A stretch of DNA of 64,000 nt, taken from assembly GCA_963703605.1 (NCBI GenBank), contig CAVPFC010000009.1:102335-166334 (forward strand), in the 5' to 3' direction. Positions 25,773 to 34,456 of this stretch are shown piece after piece. Position numbers and translations under genes: made by a program. Under the pieces are notes generated by a model. The model was not told the DNA's origin. It searched no databases and worked only from the letters and a program-made list of their open reading frames with translations. Positions within the stretch are counted from its first letter, which is position 1; each line of letters opens with the position of its first letter. The DNA comes from DASXKD01 sp963703605. GTDB taxonomy: Bacteria > Actinomycetota > Actinomycetes > Streptosporangiales > Streptosporangiaceae.

Positions 25773-25940
25773 GGCACGATCGCATCCCAGGACACAGCGC
25801 GGATCGTACCCGCAAGGAGTGTCGCGCAGCAGCCCTACCACCCTCCGGCGACGCCCCGGCGCGGCGCACTTTGCCGCCCCTGGGACAGCGTCATGCACTT
25901 CTTCCGCGCCCTTGCGTGCCCTGCGCTCTACACTGCGAGT

Positions 25941-26120
25941 ATGAGCAGCGATGTGCCCACGGGGCAGCAGACGCCTGAGCCGCGGCCCGCTCCTGCCCTG
26001 CCGGAGCACCTTTCGGCCCTGGTCGGCTCCCTGCACGGCCCTGAGGACCTAGGCCGCAACCACGACAAGTATCTGACGTATGCCGATCGCGAGGAGGCTG
26101 GCGGAGCCGCGTCGGCATGA
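25941..26120 (+). CDS. Putative VapB-type antitoxin (59 aa)
   Basis: A small Pro/acidic-rich protein (PALPEHLSALVGSLHGPEDLGRNHDKYLTYADREE) directly before a PIN toxin, with a 4-bp ATGA overlap. The tail HDKYLTYADREE is typical of short antitoxins paired with actinobacterial PIN proteins. No DNA-binding fold is obvious. The ATG at 25941 is taken because the longer frame has no similarity. Confidence 0.65.
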   Translation: MSSDVPTGQQTPEPRPAPALPEHLSALVGSLHGPEDLGRNHDKYLTYADREEAGGAASA

Positions 26121-26551
26121 TCTTGTGCGACACCGGGCCGCTGGTCGCCGCCTTCAACGAGTCTGACCGTGACCATGTCCGCTGCGTGAGGTTCCTCCAG
26201 GAGAACTGGTCCAGGTTGGTGGTGCCGTCGCTGGCGGTCACCGAGATCTGCCACCTGCTGGCCGATCCGCAGCGCCGTGGCCACACCAGTCTGGCGGCCG
26301 AGTTCTGCGCCGCGATCGCCGCCGACGAGCTGCGGGTTATCGAAGCCACTCCTTATGACTATGGCCGCATGGCGGAGCTGCTGACCGCTTACGCATCCCT
26401 GCGCCTGCAAGTGGTGGACGCCTGCGTGATAGCCCTCGCCGAGCGGCTCGATGTCCGCGAGGTCGCAACCCTGGACCGGCGAGACTTCCTTGTCGTGGCA
26501 CCACGGCACTTGCGCAAAGGTGAGCGGCTGACCTTGCTGCCCGCCGAGTAA
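26117..26551 (+). CDS. VapC-like PIN-domain toxin (144 aa)
   Basis: PIN ribonuclease: the first acidic residue is in MILCDTGPLVAAF (Asp5), then a conserved Glu in VPSLAVTEICHLL, then the C-terminal acidic pair in VVDACVIALAERLDVREVATLDRRDF. Family members cleave tRNA or rRNA until held by the antitoxin. It overlaps the antitoxin gene by ATGA. It lies just inside the left att end of island 2, as the HigBA-like pair does in island 1. Confidence 0.85.
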   Translation: MILCDTGPLVAAFNESDRDHVRCVRFLQENWSRLVVPSLAVTEICHLLADPQRRGHTSLAAEFCAAIAADELRVIEATPYDYGRMAELLTAYASLRLQVVDACVIALAERLDVREVATLDRRDFLVVAPRHLRKGERLTLLPAE

Positions 26552-26864
26552 CGCCGCACACAGACCGCGGCATACCCAACGAACTACCCGGCAGGGCATC
26601 CGGAGCCGGTCCAGCGCCTCCACCAGGGCAGCGCCAACCCTAACAAATGCGCGGCTATATCCGCCGTTAGGTGCGGCAGAGCGGCTGGTCGGGCGTGGTC
26701 GTCTGGCCGCGCCGAACGTGGCATTCTGGGCGGAGCGGCGCGTTTGGCGAGGGCGTGCCGGTTTGCGGTGGATGCCAGCGCACCGGCCCGGTTTCTCGCG
26801 ATGCTCGCCGGAGGCGGCTGAGCGTTTGGTCTGGGAGCCGTTGCCCGATGAGCAGGGGGGCCGC
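26552..26864. other. Gap before the kinase gene
   Basis: About 310 bp. The frame of the next gene is open back to 26718 but with no family similarity there. No RNA gene or repeat seen. Confidence 0.35.
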
Positions 26865-27878
26865 GTGTCGGTCATCGGATCGGTAGATGAGCTGCTGGCG
26901 CGGGCGTCGGTGCGGACAGAGGTCCGGCCCGGTGACGGCAAGGGCGGGGCGCGGTATGAGCGGGTCCTGGTCGACCGGGAACCGTTTTTCGTCAAGCAGT
27001 TGAGCCCGGCATCGGACTGGATCATGCGGGTGACCGGCGATCACGTGCACCGCCCGTACTTGGTCTGGCGATCTGGGATGATGGCCCGCTCGCCCGGCTG
27101 CATCGACCACACGGTGGTGGCCATGCAGGTCAGCGGCACCGGTGACGGCGCCGTGCTGACGATGGTCATGCGCGACGTCGGCGCGTTCTTGGTCCCCGAG
27201 GGCAACACCGTGGTGGCGACCAGCCAGCATGCGGGCTTTATCGAGCACATGGCCGATCTCGCCTGCGAGTTCTGGGGCTGGGACGACGAGATTGGCCTGA
27301 CCTCGATGGAGCAGCGGATACGGTTCTTCGCGCCAGGCAACATCGCTGCGGAGCTTCTGGCCGCCGATGTTCCGCCGCCGATCGCCGCTGCTGACGCGGG
27401 ATGGCGCGCCCTGTCCGGCCGGTCCGCGGTGCTGTGGGGCCTGGCCAGGCTCGTTCATGACCGGCCCGGGCTTGTCACCGGGCCGCTGGCCGCCACGCCG
27501 CGCACCTTCTTGCACGGCGACTGGAAGATGGGCAACCTCGGCACCCACCCCGACGGGCGCACCATCCTGCTGGACTGGGCACTCCCCGGCTCCGGCCCGG
27601 CCTGCTGGGACCTGTGCTGGTATCTGGCCCTCAACCAGGCCCGGCTGCCGGAGTCCAAGCAGGCGGCCATCGGCCGGTTCCGGGCCGCGCTGGAGGCAGG
27701 CGGAGTGGCCACCGGCAGCTGGTGGGACGCTCAGCTTGACCTGTGCCTGATCGCCATCATGGCTACCTTCGGCTGGGAGAAGGCACTCGGCGATGACGCC
27801 GAACTGTCCTGGTGGGAGCGCGCGGTCGCGGGTGCCGCCGCCCGGCAGGGCATCCCGGTCCCCGGGACAGCCGGGTGA
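26865..27878 (+). CDS. Aminoglycoside-phosphotransferase-like kinase (337 aa)
   Basis: Protein-kinase-like APH fold. The catalytic loop TFLHGDWKMGNLG has H-G-D-x-x-x-x-N, and the metal-binding Asp is in TILLDWALPGSGPACWDLCWYLAL. The N-lobe shows YERVLVDREPFFVKQL with the ATP-binding Lys. GTG at 26865 is preceded by AGGGGG. Members phosphorylate antibiotics, choline, homoserine or sugars; resistance is not implied by sequence alone. It overlaps the methyltransferase by GTGA, so the two enzymes may act on the same small molecule. Confidence 0.82.
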   Translation: MSVIGSVDELLARASVRTEVRPGDGKGGARYERVLVDREPFFVKQLSPASDWIMRVTGDHVHRPYLVWRSGMMARSPGCIDHTVVAMQVSGTGDGAVLTMVMRDVGAFLVPEGNTVVATSQHAGFIEHMADLACEFWGWDDEIGLTSMEQRIRFFAPGNIAAELLAADVPPPIAAADAGWRALSGRSAVLWGLARLVHDRPGLVTGPLAATPRTFLHGDWKMGNLGTHPDGRTILLDWALPGSGPACWDLCWYLALNQARLPESKQAAIGRFRAALEAGGVATGSWWDAQLDLCLIAIMATFGWEKALGDDAELSWWERAVAGAAARQGIPVPGTAG

Positions 27879-28657
27879 GAGGCGACCCCTATGCCGGCGC
27901 CGGCCGGCGGTGGGCGCTCGGCGCCACGCTGGTCTATGGCCCGATCGCCGCCGAGCTCGTCGCGATGAGCCCGCATCCGCTCGCTGGGCGCACGGTCCTC
28001 GACGCCGGCGCCGGCACCGGGGCGGTCAGCTCCGCGCTCACCGCCCGGCGCGCTCATCCCGTCGCTATGGACCTGTCCATCGACATGCTGGCTTGGAATG
28101 CTCGCGCCAGGCCCCCTTGCGTTGTCGCTGACATCCGCGCGCTGCCCTTCCCCGCCGGCCGGGTCGACGCCGCCGTCGCCGCGTTCGTGCTGAACCACCT
28201 TGTGCAGCCGTCGGCTGGCCTTATTGAGCTGATCCGCGTTACGCGCCCCGGAGGTGCCCTGCTGGCGGCCGTCTTCAGTACCGGCAGCCGAAGCCAGGCA
28301 CGTGACCGGGTCGACGCGGTCGCTCGGCAAGCGGGCTGGCAGGTTCCGGACTGGTACGTCGACCTCAAGACGACCGCTGTGCCCATCCTCGGCACCGCCG
28401 AGGCGATGCGCGCCGCGGCGGACGCGGCCGGGCTCACCGGCATCACGGTCGAGGAGCGGCCGGTCGACGTGGGCGTCACCGAGCCCGGGCAGCTCGTCAG
28501 CTACCGTCTCGGCCAGCCCCTGTTCACCGGCTGGCTCGACCGCATCGGCCCCCGCCGGGCACAGGAAATCGCCTCCCATGCCGCCGACGCGATCGGTCCG
28601 ATCATGCAGCCGTACCGGCCGATCGTGGTGTTCCTGGCTGCCAGCACGCCGGCCTGA
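27875..28657 (+). CDS. Class I SAM-dependent methyltransferase (260 aa)
   Basis: Motif I is VLDAGAGTGAVSSAL, followed by AMDLSIDMLAWNA (acidic end of strand 2), ADIRALPFPAGRVDAAVAAFVLNHL (motif II/III) and VTRPGGALLAAVF. This is the ubiE/BioC-like small-molecule methyltransferase layout. GTG at 27875 overlaps the kinase stop by 4 bp. Substrate unknown. It is the last gene of island 2's cargo. Confidence 0.85.
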   Translation: MRGDPYAGAGRRWALGATLVYGPIAAELVAMSPHPLAGRTVLDAGAGTGAVSSALTARRAHPVAMDLSIDMLAWNARARPPCVVADIRALPFPAGRVDAAVAAFVLNHLVQPSAGLIELIRVTRPGGALLAAVFSTGSRSQARDRVDAVARQAGWQVPDWYVDLKTTAVPILGTAEAMRAAADAAGLTGITVEERPVDVGVTEPGQLVSYRLGQPLFTGWLDRIGPRRAQEIASHAADAIGPIMQPYRPIVVFLAASTPA

Positions 28658-29117
28658 GAGGAAGCTGAACCTCTGGATGCCACTCCCCGGACCTGCGGCG
28701 AGGCCGGGGACCCATGCGCGTTCCGGGCCCCACTCGTCGAAGAAATTGCACGATCTCGGGGAGCACAGCCGAGCAGGGTGAGGCGCCGGCCGGCGCCACG
28801 GGCAGCGGCTGAACCTCCGCCCGAGCAGGCCCGCGCTGGCCGCCCGGCATCAGGACTGGTCCGGCACGGCTGGCAGACAACGACGAGTCGACGGCAACCC
28901 GATGTCCGCCAGATAGTCATGCCGTCGCCCGACGGCCGCTCAGCCACCTGCATGCCATTACCCCGACGCGTGCGGTCAGGCACCACAAGCGGCCTTCATG
29001 CCAAACGCGAGCACAGCGCCCGACAACAACTACGGCTCTCCCACACCAGCACAGCCCCGGTTGTTCTGTGCGCCATTCGCGCGAGCCCGCGGCGCATCGC
29101 CGGCAGTGAATAATCGG
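28658..29117. other. Gap with no recognisable gene
   Basis: About 460 bp between the methyltransferase and module A. Only shadow frames are seen. Confidence 0.35.
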
Positions 29118-29264
29118 CGATCTGTTTAGGCCCGGCGGATATTAGGACAGGGTCGCGAGTCACCCACAGTTAGACGCGGCGCATTGCCGGCGAGCGGACG
29201 TGGTTGCGAGCACATAAGCAGGCACCCGAGCGCTTGTGCGACGGGGTAAGCAGGGCGTTCCGGC
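29118..29264 (+). repeat. Module A of the tRNA-Arg islands, copy 2
   Basis: Matches 20306-20452. Here it is contiguous with module B and the tRNA-Arg gene, so it forms part of the chromosome-proximal end of the array. Confidence 0.85.
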
Positions 29265-29526
29265 TTGTACGGCCACCGCTGCTGCTGATGATCCAGCCGC
29301 GTGCGTCGGCAGCAGTTCGGACGAGTCCAAGTTATTTGGTCTAGCCCATAGCAACGCTGTAGCTAACGCGCCCAGAGAGCGCCAGCGCCAAGAAAGAGCA
29401 GGTCAGATGTCACATAACGCTCCAAGGGCAAGTCCGGCCGGTGACCTACTGCCTGGGGAAAGCTGAGCGGAAGCCCACTTCGGCGGCGGCACCTGACTTG
29501 CATAATCCCAGGTCAGATGCCCTTTT
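29253..29526 (+). repeat. Module B, copy 2
   Basis: Matches 25347-25621; includes CCAAGTTATTTGG at 29327-29339. It abuts the 3' end of the intact tRNA-Arg gene. Confidence 0.85.
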
Positions 29527-29527
29527 G

Positions 29528-29600
<73 letters not shown>

Positions 29601-29837
29601 GGGCCGGTCACCGCGGCCGGACGGCCCGGGTGGACCGGTGCGGCTCGCGGGGCTGAGCCCACCAAGCCTAGCCGGTATCCTGCAGGTTCCGCGCCGGGTG
29701 CCGCCCCGCCTTCCGCACCCGCCCAGGCCAGCCCAGGCCGCTGAAGATCGTCGGCTGACCGTCCGGACGAAGCCGGCGTGCCGAGCCTAGGGTGAACAAA
29801 AGCCCCGGCTTAGCCCATAGGACAGGAGCACCGCGCC

Positions 29838-30296
29838 GTGCTGGTACGAGACGTGATGACGGAGGCGGCCGTCACCGATTCCGCGACCGACACGCTCCGC
29901 TCGGCGGCAGAACGCATGTGGCGGGAGCAGACAGGTTCCCTGCTGGTTATCGACGAGGGCCGGCTCACCGGGATCATCACGGAGCGGGATCTTCTCCGCG
30001 CGGTCGCCCTCGGCGCCGACCTGGCGACGGCGACCGTGGACGAGGCGATGACGACGGAGGTTTTCACGGTCCCGCCCGACCTGCCGTTGCCGGACGCGGC
30101 GCGGGAGATGGCCGCCAGGTGGATCAGGCACCTGCCGGTCGTGGAGGCCGGGCAGTTGCTCGGAATTGTGAGCATGCGGGACGTGACGGGGATCTTCGCG
30201 GCGCTCGTGCCCGGCGGCGTCAGCGTGGAGCACGAGTTCGACCAGCTGGTCCGCGAGCGGCGGCTCGCCCGCATCGAGCACGGCGACCTCGACTAG
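29838..30296 (+). CDS. CBS-domain protein (152 aa)
   Basis: Two CBS motifs: VRDVMTEAAVTDSATDTLRSAAERMWREQTGSLLVIDEGRLTGIITERDLLRA and VDEAMTTEVFTVPPDLPLPDAAREMAARWIRHLPVVEAGQLLGIVSMRDV. The pair forms a Bateman module that binds adenine nucleotides; there is no attached enzyme domain. GTG at 29838 follows AGGAG. It is the first conserved chromosomal gene right of the tRNA-Arg array. Target unknown. Confidence 0.9.
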   Translation: MLVRDVMTEAAVTDSATDTLRSAAERMWREQTGSLLVIDEGRLTGIITERDLLRAVALGADLATATVDEAMTTEVFTVPPDLPLPDAAREMAARWIRHLPVVEAGQLLGIVSMRDVTGIFAALVPGGVSVEHEFDQLVRERRLARIEHGDLD

Positions 30297-30364
30297 CCAG
30301 CGATCGTGATCATGGTCGTGCGGAAGCCCCAGGCCAGGGCCAGGGCAAGCGGAACCGGAACCCG

Positions 30365-31171
30365 TTAGGGCAGGTCGAACGGGAGCGTTATGCCGTCCAG
30401 GGCGTGCGGACAGGGGCAGGTGCGCTCTTCCGGCAGCGCGCCGATTGCGGCGAAGACCAGGTCGCGCAGGCGAGAGACGTTGCGCCCGAACTCGGCGAAC
30501 ACCTCTTCCTGGGTGACCCCCTCCCCCTCGGTAACCCCCGCGTCGGTGTCGGTGACCAGCGCGAGCGTGGTGTAGCAGAGGGCGAGCTCACGGGCGAGGG
30601 CCGCCTCGGGCAGGGCGGTCATGCCGACGAGCGTCCAGCCCTGCGCGGCGTACCAGCGCGACTCCGCCCTGGTGGAGAACCGCGGCCCCTCGATCACCAC
30701 GAGCGTGCCTGACTCCTCCAGAACCCACTCTGCCGCGCGCGCGGCCGCGACGGCCACCGCGCGCCCGGTGGGGCAGTACGGGTCCGCGAACGGCACGTGC
30801 ACCGCCCGGTCGGCGTCGTAGTACGTCTGCGCCCGGCTCCGGGTCCGGTCGACGAGCTGGTCCGGAACCACCAGCGTGCCGGGCCGGTACTCCGGCGTCA
30901 GCGCGCCGACCGCGCTCGGCGCGAGGACCTGGCGCACGCCGAGCGAGCGCAGCGCCCACAGGTTCGCGCGATAGGGGATGCGGTGCGGCGGGAACCGGTG
31001 ATCGCGGCCGTGGCGGGGCAGGAACGCGACCCGGCGCCCGGCGGCCTCGCCGACCACGACCGTATCGCTCGGCGGGCCAAACGGGGTGTCGACGGTGACC
31101 TCATCGCCCCGTTCGAGCAGTGCGTAGAACCCGGAGCCGCCGATGACCCCGATGGCGGCCTCGCCCGCCAC
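30365..31171 (-). CDS. mtnP: S-methyl-5'-thioadenosine phosphorylase (268 aa)
   Basis: Trimeric purine-nucleoside-phosphorylase fold enzyme that splits methylthioadenosine with phosphate into adenine and methylthioribose-1-phosphate. Marks: AIGVIGGSGFYALL at the N-terminus (phosphate-binding), FLPRHGRDHRFPPHRIPYRANLWAL, the substrate loop IEGPRFSTRAESRWY, GMTALPEAALARELALCYTTLALVTDTDAG. Start GTG. It follows the FmdB gene by 5 bp and ends an operon of three minus-strand genes. The short Cys-containing tail is common in actinobacterial members. Confidence 0.9.
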   Translation of the reverse strand: MAGEAAIGVIGGSGFYALLERGDEVTVDTPFGPPSDTVVVGEAAGRRVAFLPRHGRDHRFPPHRIPYRANLWALRSLGVRQVLAPSAVGALTPEYRPGTLVVPDQLVDRTRSRAQTYYDADRAVHVPFADPYCPTGRAVAVAAARAAEWVLEESGTLVVIEGPRFSTRAESRWYAAQGWTLVGMTALPEAALARELALCYTTLALVTDTDAGVTEGEGVTQEEVFAEFGRNVSRLRDLVFAAIGALPEERTCPCPHALDGITLPFDLP

Positions 31172-31176
31172 GGCGG

Positions 31177-31554
31177 TCAGGCGACCTTCGTGCCCGTGGC
31201 GGAGGACTTGCCGGAGCTGGCCGGGCCCGTCTTCTTGTCCGTCTTGGTCTCGCCTGACGACGAGCCTGAGCTGGCCGGAGCCGTCTTCTGATCAGCACCG
31301 GAAGACTTCTCCCCAGCGCCGGAAGAGCTGGTGGCAGCCGCGTTGGGCGCCTTGTCTTTTGAGCCGTTCGCAGCGGGCACCCGGCTGTCGTTGCGGTAGA
31401 AGCCCGACCCCTTGAACACGATCCCTACCGCGGAGAAGACCTTCCTGAGCCTGCCTCCGCAGGACGGGCACACGGTAAGCGGGTCGTCGGTGAACTTCTG
31501 GACAGCCTCCAGCGGCTCCCCGCATTCGGTGCACGCGTACTGGTACGTGGGCAC
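31177..31554 (-). CDS. FmdB-family zinc-ribbon protein (125 aa)
   Basis: N-terminal zinc ribbon MPTYQYACTECGEPLEAVQKF...CPSCGGRLRKVFS with the C-x2-C...C-x2-C pattern of FmdB regulators, then GIVFKGSGFYRNDSR. The last 75 residues are a Ser/Lys/Thr-rich low-complexity tail. Role uncertain; members may bind DNA or help assemble proteins. It lies between the cyclo-ligase (31 bp upstream) and mtnP (5 bp downstream). Confidence 0.88.
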   Translation of the reverse strand: MPTYQYACTECGEPLEAVQKFTDDPLTVCPSCGGRLRKVFSAVGIVFKGSGFYRNDSRVPAANGSKDKAPNAAATSSSGAGEKSSGADQKTAPASSGSSSGETKTDKKTGPASSGKSSATGTKVA

Positions 31555-31585
31555 TGGCCCCTCCTCAGCACACCGCCGTTAGCAC

Positions 31586-32206
31586 TCACGGCATTGGACT
31601 GCTAAATGGTAGCTCATCCGGGAGGCTCGTTATTCCCGCTGTGGGACACGCGGCGAACCGTACCCGCTGGTCGTGAGCGGCGGCCGGGACCTCGCCAAGC
31701 AGTTCGCCGTCGTAGAGCAGCGCGATCGTGGGGACTTGCGGGCCGACCCTGGCCAGCGCGCGGTCGTAGCTCCCGCCGCCCCGGCCGAGCCTCGCGCCGC
31801 GCCGGTCCACCGCCAGCGCCGGCACGATTACCAGGTCGGCCCGGGACACCGCGGGCACCCCGCGCGGGGGCTCGGTGGGCTCGGTCAGCCCGCGCGGGCC
31901 CGGCCGCAGCGAGTCTGGGCCCTCATACGACGCCCAGTCGAGGTCCATGTCCGGGCGGAGCCGCGGCAGCAGCACGTAGCTGCCGCGCTTCCACAACGCG
32001 TAGACCAGCCCGTGGGTGTCGGGTTCGGAACCGATGGAGTAGTACGCGGCGACGGTGCCGGCCATCTGCACCTGTGGGAGGGCGAGGATGGCATCCCGCA
32101 GCGCCCGCCCCGCCGCGGCGCGCTGATCAACGGAGAGCCCGGCGCGGGCGGCCAGGATCCGGCGCCGGAGAGCCGCCTTGGCGGCGTCCGGCGGCTCCCC
32201 CGTCAC
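31586..32206 (-). CDS. 5-formyltetrahydrofolate cyclo-ligase (206 aa)
   Basis: Converts 5-formyl-THF to 5,10-methenyl-THF using ATP. Visible blocks: AKAALRRRILAARAGLSVDQRAAAG (start), AAYYSIGSEPDTHGL (substrate strand), and the nucleotide loop ARLGRGGGSYDRAL near residue 150. Length is normal. It is divergent from galU with 136 bp between the starts and heads the cyclo-ligase-fmdB-mtnP operon, an order common in actinomycetes. Confidence 0.9.
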   Translation of the reverse strand: MTGEPPDAAKAALRRRILAARAGLSVDQRAAAGRALRDAILALPQVQMAGTVAAYYSIGSEPDTHGLVYALWKRGSYVLLPRLRPDMDLDWASYEGPDSLRPGPRGLTEPTEPPRGVPAVSRADLVIVPALAVDRRGARLGRGGGSYDRALARVGPQVPTIALLYDGELLGEVPAAAHDQRVRFAACPTAGITSLPDELPFSSPMP

Positions 32207-32342
32207 CGGTTAACCTGCCCGGAGTCTGGTAGATGTTTGCGGGTGACGACGCAGGCCATATCGGGCCGTCCCCGCACCCGCCGCACAGGGCACAGCGGCC
32301 GCCCCGCTATGTCGGGAGCAAACACTCGTCTAGGGTATCGGC

Positions 32343-33242
32343 ATGCCTAACAACCCCTCAGTGACCAAGGCAGTGGTCCCCGTGGCCGGTCTCGGAACCC
32401 GGTTCCTGCCCGCGACAAAGGCCATCCCGAAGGAAATGCTGCCCGTTGTCGACAAGCCCGCCATCCAGTACGTGGTTGAAGAAGCAGCAGCCGCCGGCCT
32501 GCACGACGTCCTGCTCGTCACCGGACGCGGCAAGGGTGCCATTGAGGACCACTTTGATCACGCCTACGAGCTTGAGCAGGTTCTGTCGGCCAAGGGCGAT
32601 AACGAGCGGCTGGCCAGGATCCGGGAGCCGGAGGAGCTGGCCACGATCCACTACACCAGGCAGGGCACGCCCAAGGGGCTGGGTCATGCGGTGCTGTGCG
32701 GCGCCGACCACGTCGGCGACGAGCCGTTCGCGGTGCTGCTCGGCGATGACTTCATCCACCCTGCCGACCCGTTGCTGCGGCGCATGATCGAGGTCCGCGC
32801 CCGGTACGGCGGCTCGGTCCTCGCGCTGATGCAGGTCGACTCCGACCAGGTGTCCCAGTACGGGGTCGCGGCGGTCGAGCCGACCGAGACCGACGGCGTC
32901 GTGACGGTGACCGACCTGGTGGAAAAACCCGCTCCCGCCGACGCGCCGAGCAACTGGATTGTGATCGGGCGCTACATTTGCGACCCGGCCGTGTTTGGGG
33001 TCCTCCGGCGCACGCCGCCGGGCCGGGGCAACGAGATCCAGCTCACCGACGCCCTCAAGACGCTGGCCGGGATGCCGGCCGAACAGGGCGGCGGGGTGCG
33101 CGGGGTACAGTTCCGCGGGCGGCGCTTCGACACCGGCAACCCGGTCGACTACCTGCGCACGATGGTCCAGTTCGCCTGCGAGCGCCCGGACATCGCGGCG
33201 GAGTTCGTCCCGTGGGTCCGCAAGTACCTGGACGACCTGTAA
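32343..33242 (+). CDS. galU: UTP-glucose-1-phosphate uridylyltransferase (299 aa)
   Basis: Makes UDP-glucose from UTP and glucose-1-phosphate. The nucleotidyltransferase signature AGLGTRFLPATKAIPKEMLPVVDKPAIQYVVEEA is at residues ~13-46; GTPKGLGHAVLCG and the metal site FAVLLGDDFI follow, then LVEKP. Length is standard. Its stop overlaps the moeA ATG by one base (TAATG), so it is translationally coupled to the next gene. Confidence 0.95.
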   Translation: MPNNPSVTKAVVPVAGLGTRFLPATKAIPKEMLPVVDKPAIQYVVEEAAAAGLHDVLLVTGRGKGAIEDHFDHAYELEQVLSAKGDNERLARIREPEELATIHYTRQGTPKGLGHAVLCGADHVGDEPFAVLLGDDFIHPADPLLRRMIEVRARYGGSVLALMQVDSDQVSQYGVAAVEPTETDGVVTVTDLVEKPAPADAPSNWIVIGRYICDPAVFGVLRRTPPGRGNEIQLTDALKTLAGMPAEQGGGVRGVQFRGRRFDTGNPVDYLRTMVQFACERPDIAAEFVPWVRKYLDDL

Positions 33243-34456
33243 TGACCGACATGGATCCGGTCGAGACACACCTCGCCGAGGTGCTCGCCGCGATCCGCCC
33301 GCTCGATCCCGTCCGGCTGCCGCTGGAGGCGGCCGAGGGCGCGGTGCTCGCCGGGCCCGCCACGGCCGCGGGCGCGCTGCCCCCGTTCGACAACTCCTCG
33401 ATGGACGGGTACGCGGTACACGCGTCCGACGTCGCCGCGGCGGCCGACGGCGCGCCGGTCACGCTCCCCGTGGCCGACCAGATCCCGGCGGGCGACACCC
33501 GCGTCCTGACGGTCGCCCCCGGCACCTGCGCGCGCATCATGACCGGCGCGCTGCTGCCCGCCGGCGCCGACGCGGTGGTGCCGGTGGAATGGACCGGCGG
33601 CGGCACCGGGCAGGTCCAGTTCTTTCGCCCGGTATCAAAAGATCATGCAATACGCCGGCGAGGCGACGATGTGGCAGCGGGCGATGAACTGCTTCCGGCG
33701 CGGACCCGGCTCGGGCCGGCGCAGATCGCACTGCTGGCGGCCAGCGGCCACGACTCCGCGTACGTCCGGCCAGCACCCCGGGTCGCGGTAATCGGAACGG
33801 GTAACGAGCTCAGCGAGCCGGGGAGCCCGCTCCCGCCGGGCCGGATCTGGGACTCCAACAGCTACATGCTGGCCGCCGCGGTGCGGCAGGCGGGCGGGGT
33901 GGCGGAGCGGCACCGGGTCGGCGACGATCCGCGCGCCGTCGTCGCGATCATCGAGGAACAGGCCGCGGCCGCCGATCTGCTGATCACCAGCGGCGGGGTG
34001 AGCATGGGCGGAGAGCACGACGTGGTCAAGGCGGCGCTCAGCGAGCACGCGGCGATGACGTTCCGCAAGGTGGCCATGCAGCCCGGCATGCCGCAGGGGA
34101 TCGGCGTCGTCGGCCCGGGCCGGACCCCGATCCTCACCCTGCCCGGCAACCCGGTCAGCACGTACGTCTCGTTCTGCCTGTTCGCCCTGCCTGCCCTGGA
34201 TGCGCTGCGCGGCCTGCCCCCGGGGCAACTGCCGCACGGCCGCGCGGTCCTGACCGGCCCGGTTCGCTCACCGGAGGCCAAGCGCTCCTACCTGCGCGGC
34301 GTTCTGGACCCTGCGGCGGGCACCGTGCGGCCGCTCACCGGGCAGGGCTCCCACCAGCTTGGCGCGCTGGCGCTGGCCAACGCGCTGATCGTGGTGCCGG
34401 AACCGGTGACCTCGATGGAAGCGGGCGAGAGCGCCGTCGTAATGTCGCTGCCATGA
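33242..34456 (+). CDS. moeA: Molybdopterin molybdotransferase MoeA / gephyrin-like Glp (404 aa)
   Basis: MoeA fold: N-terminal PPFDNSSMDGYAVHASDV, barrel domain with LPAGADAVVPVEWT, then VAVIGTGNELSEPGSPLPPGRIWDSNSYMLAAAV and TSGGVSMGGEHDVVK in the MoaB-like domain, and TLPGNPVSTYVSF. In Actinobacteria the paralogue beside galU, rimJ and glpR is also called Glp, shown in Corynebacterium to bind the membrane protein GlpR and FtsZ at the divisome. Catalytic motifs look intact, so it may serve cofactor synthesis, division, or both. It overlaps moaC by ATGA. Confidence 0.92.
   Translation: MTDMDPVETHLAEVLAAIRPLDPVRLPLEAAEGAVLAGPATAAGALPPFDNSSMDGYAVHASDVAAAADGAPVTLPVADQIPAGDTRVLTVAPGTCARIMTGALLPAGADAVVPVEWTGGGTGQVQFFRPVSKDHAIRRRGDDVAAGDELLPARTRLGPAQIALLAASGHDSAYVRPAPRVAVIGTGNELSEPGSPLPPGRIWDSNSYMLAAAVRQAGGVAERHRVGDDPRAVVAIIEEQAAAADLLITSGGVSMGGEHDVVKAALSEHAAMTFRKVAMQPGMPQGIGVVGPGRTPILTLPGNPVSTYVSFCLFALPALDALRGLPPGQLPHGRAVLTGPVRSPEAKRSYLRGVLDPAAGTVRPLTGQGSHQLGALALANALIVVPEPVTSMEAGESAVVMSLP

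Noticed and set aside
32358..33269. 303-codon minus-strand ORF opposite galU
   Set aside because: galU is unmistakable and intact on the plus strand.
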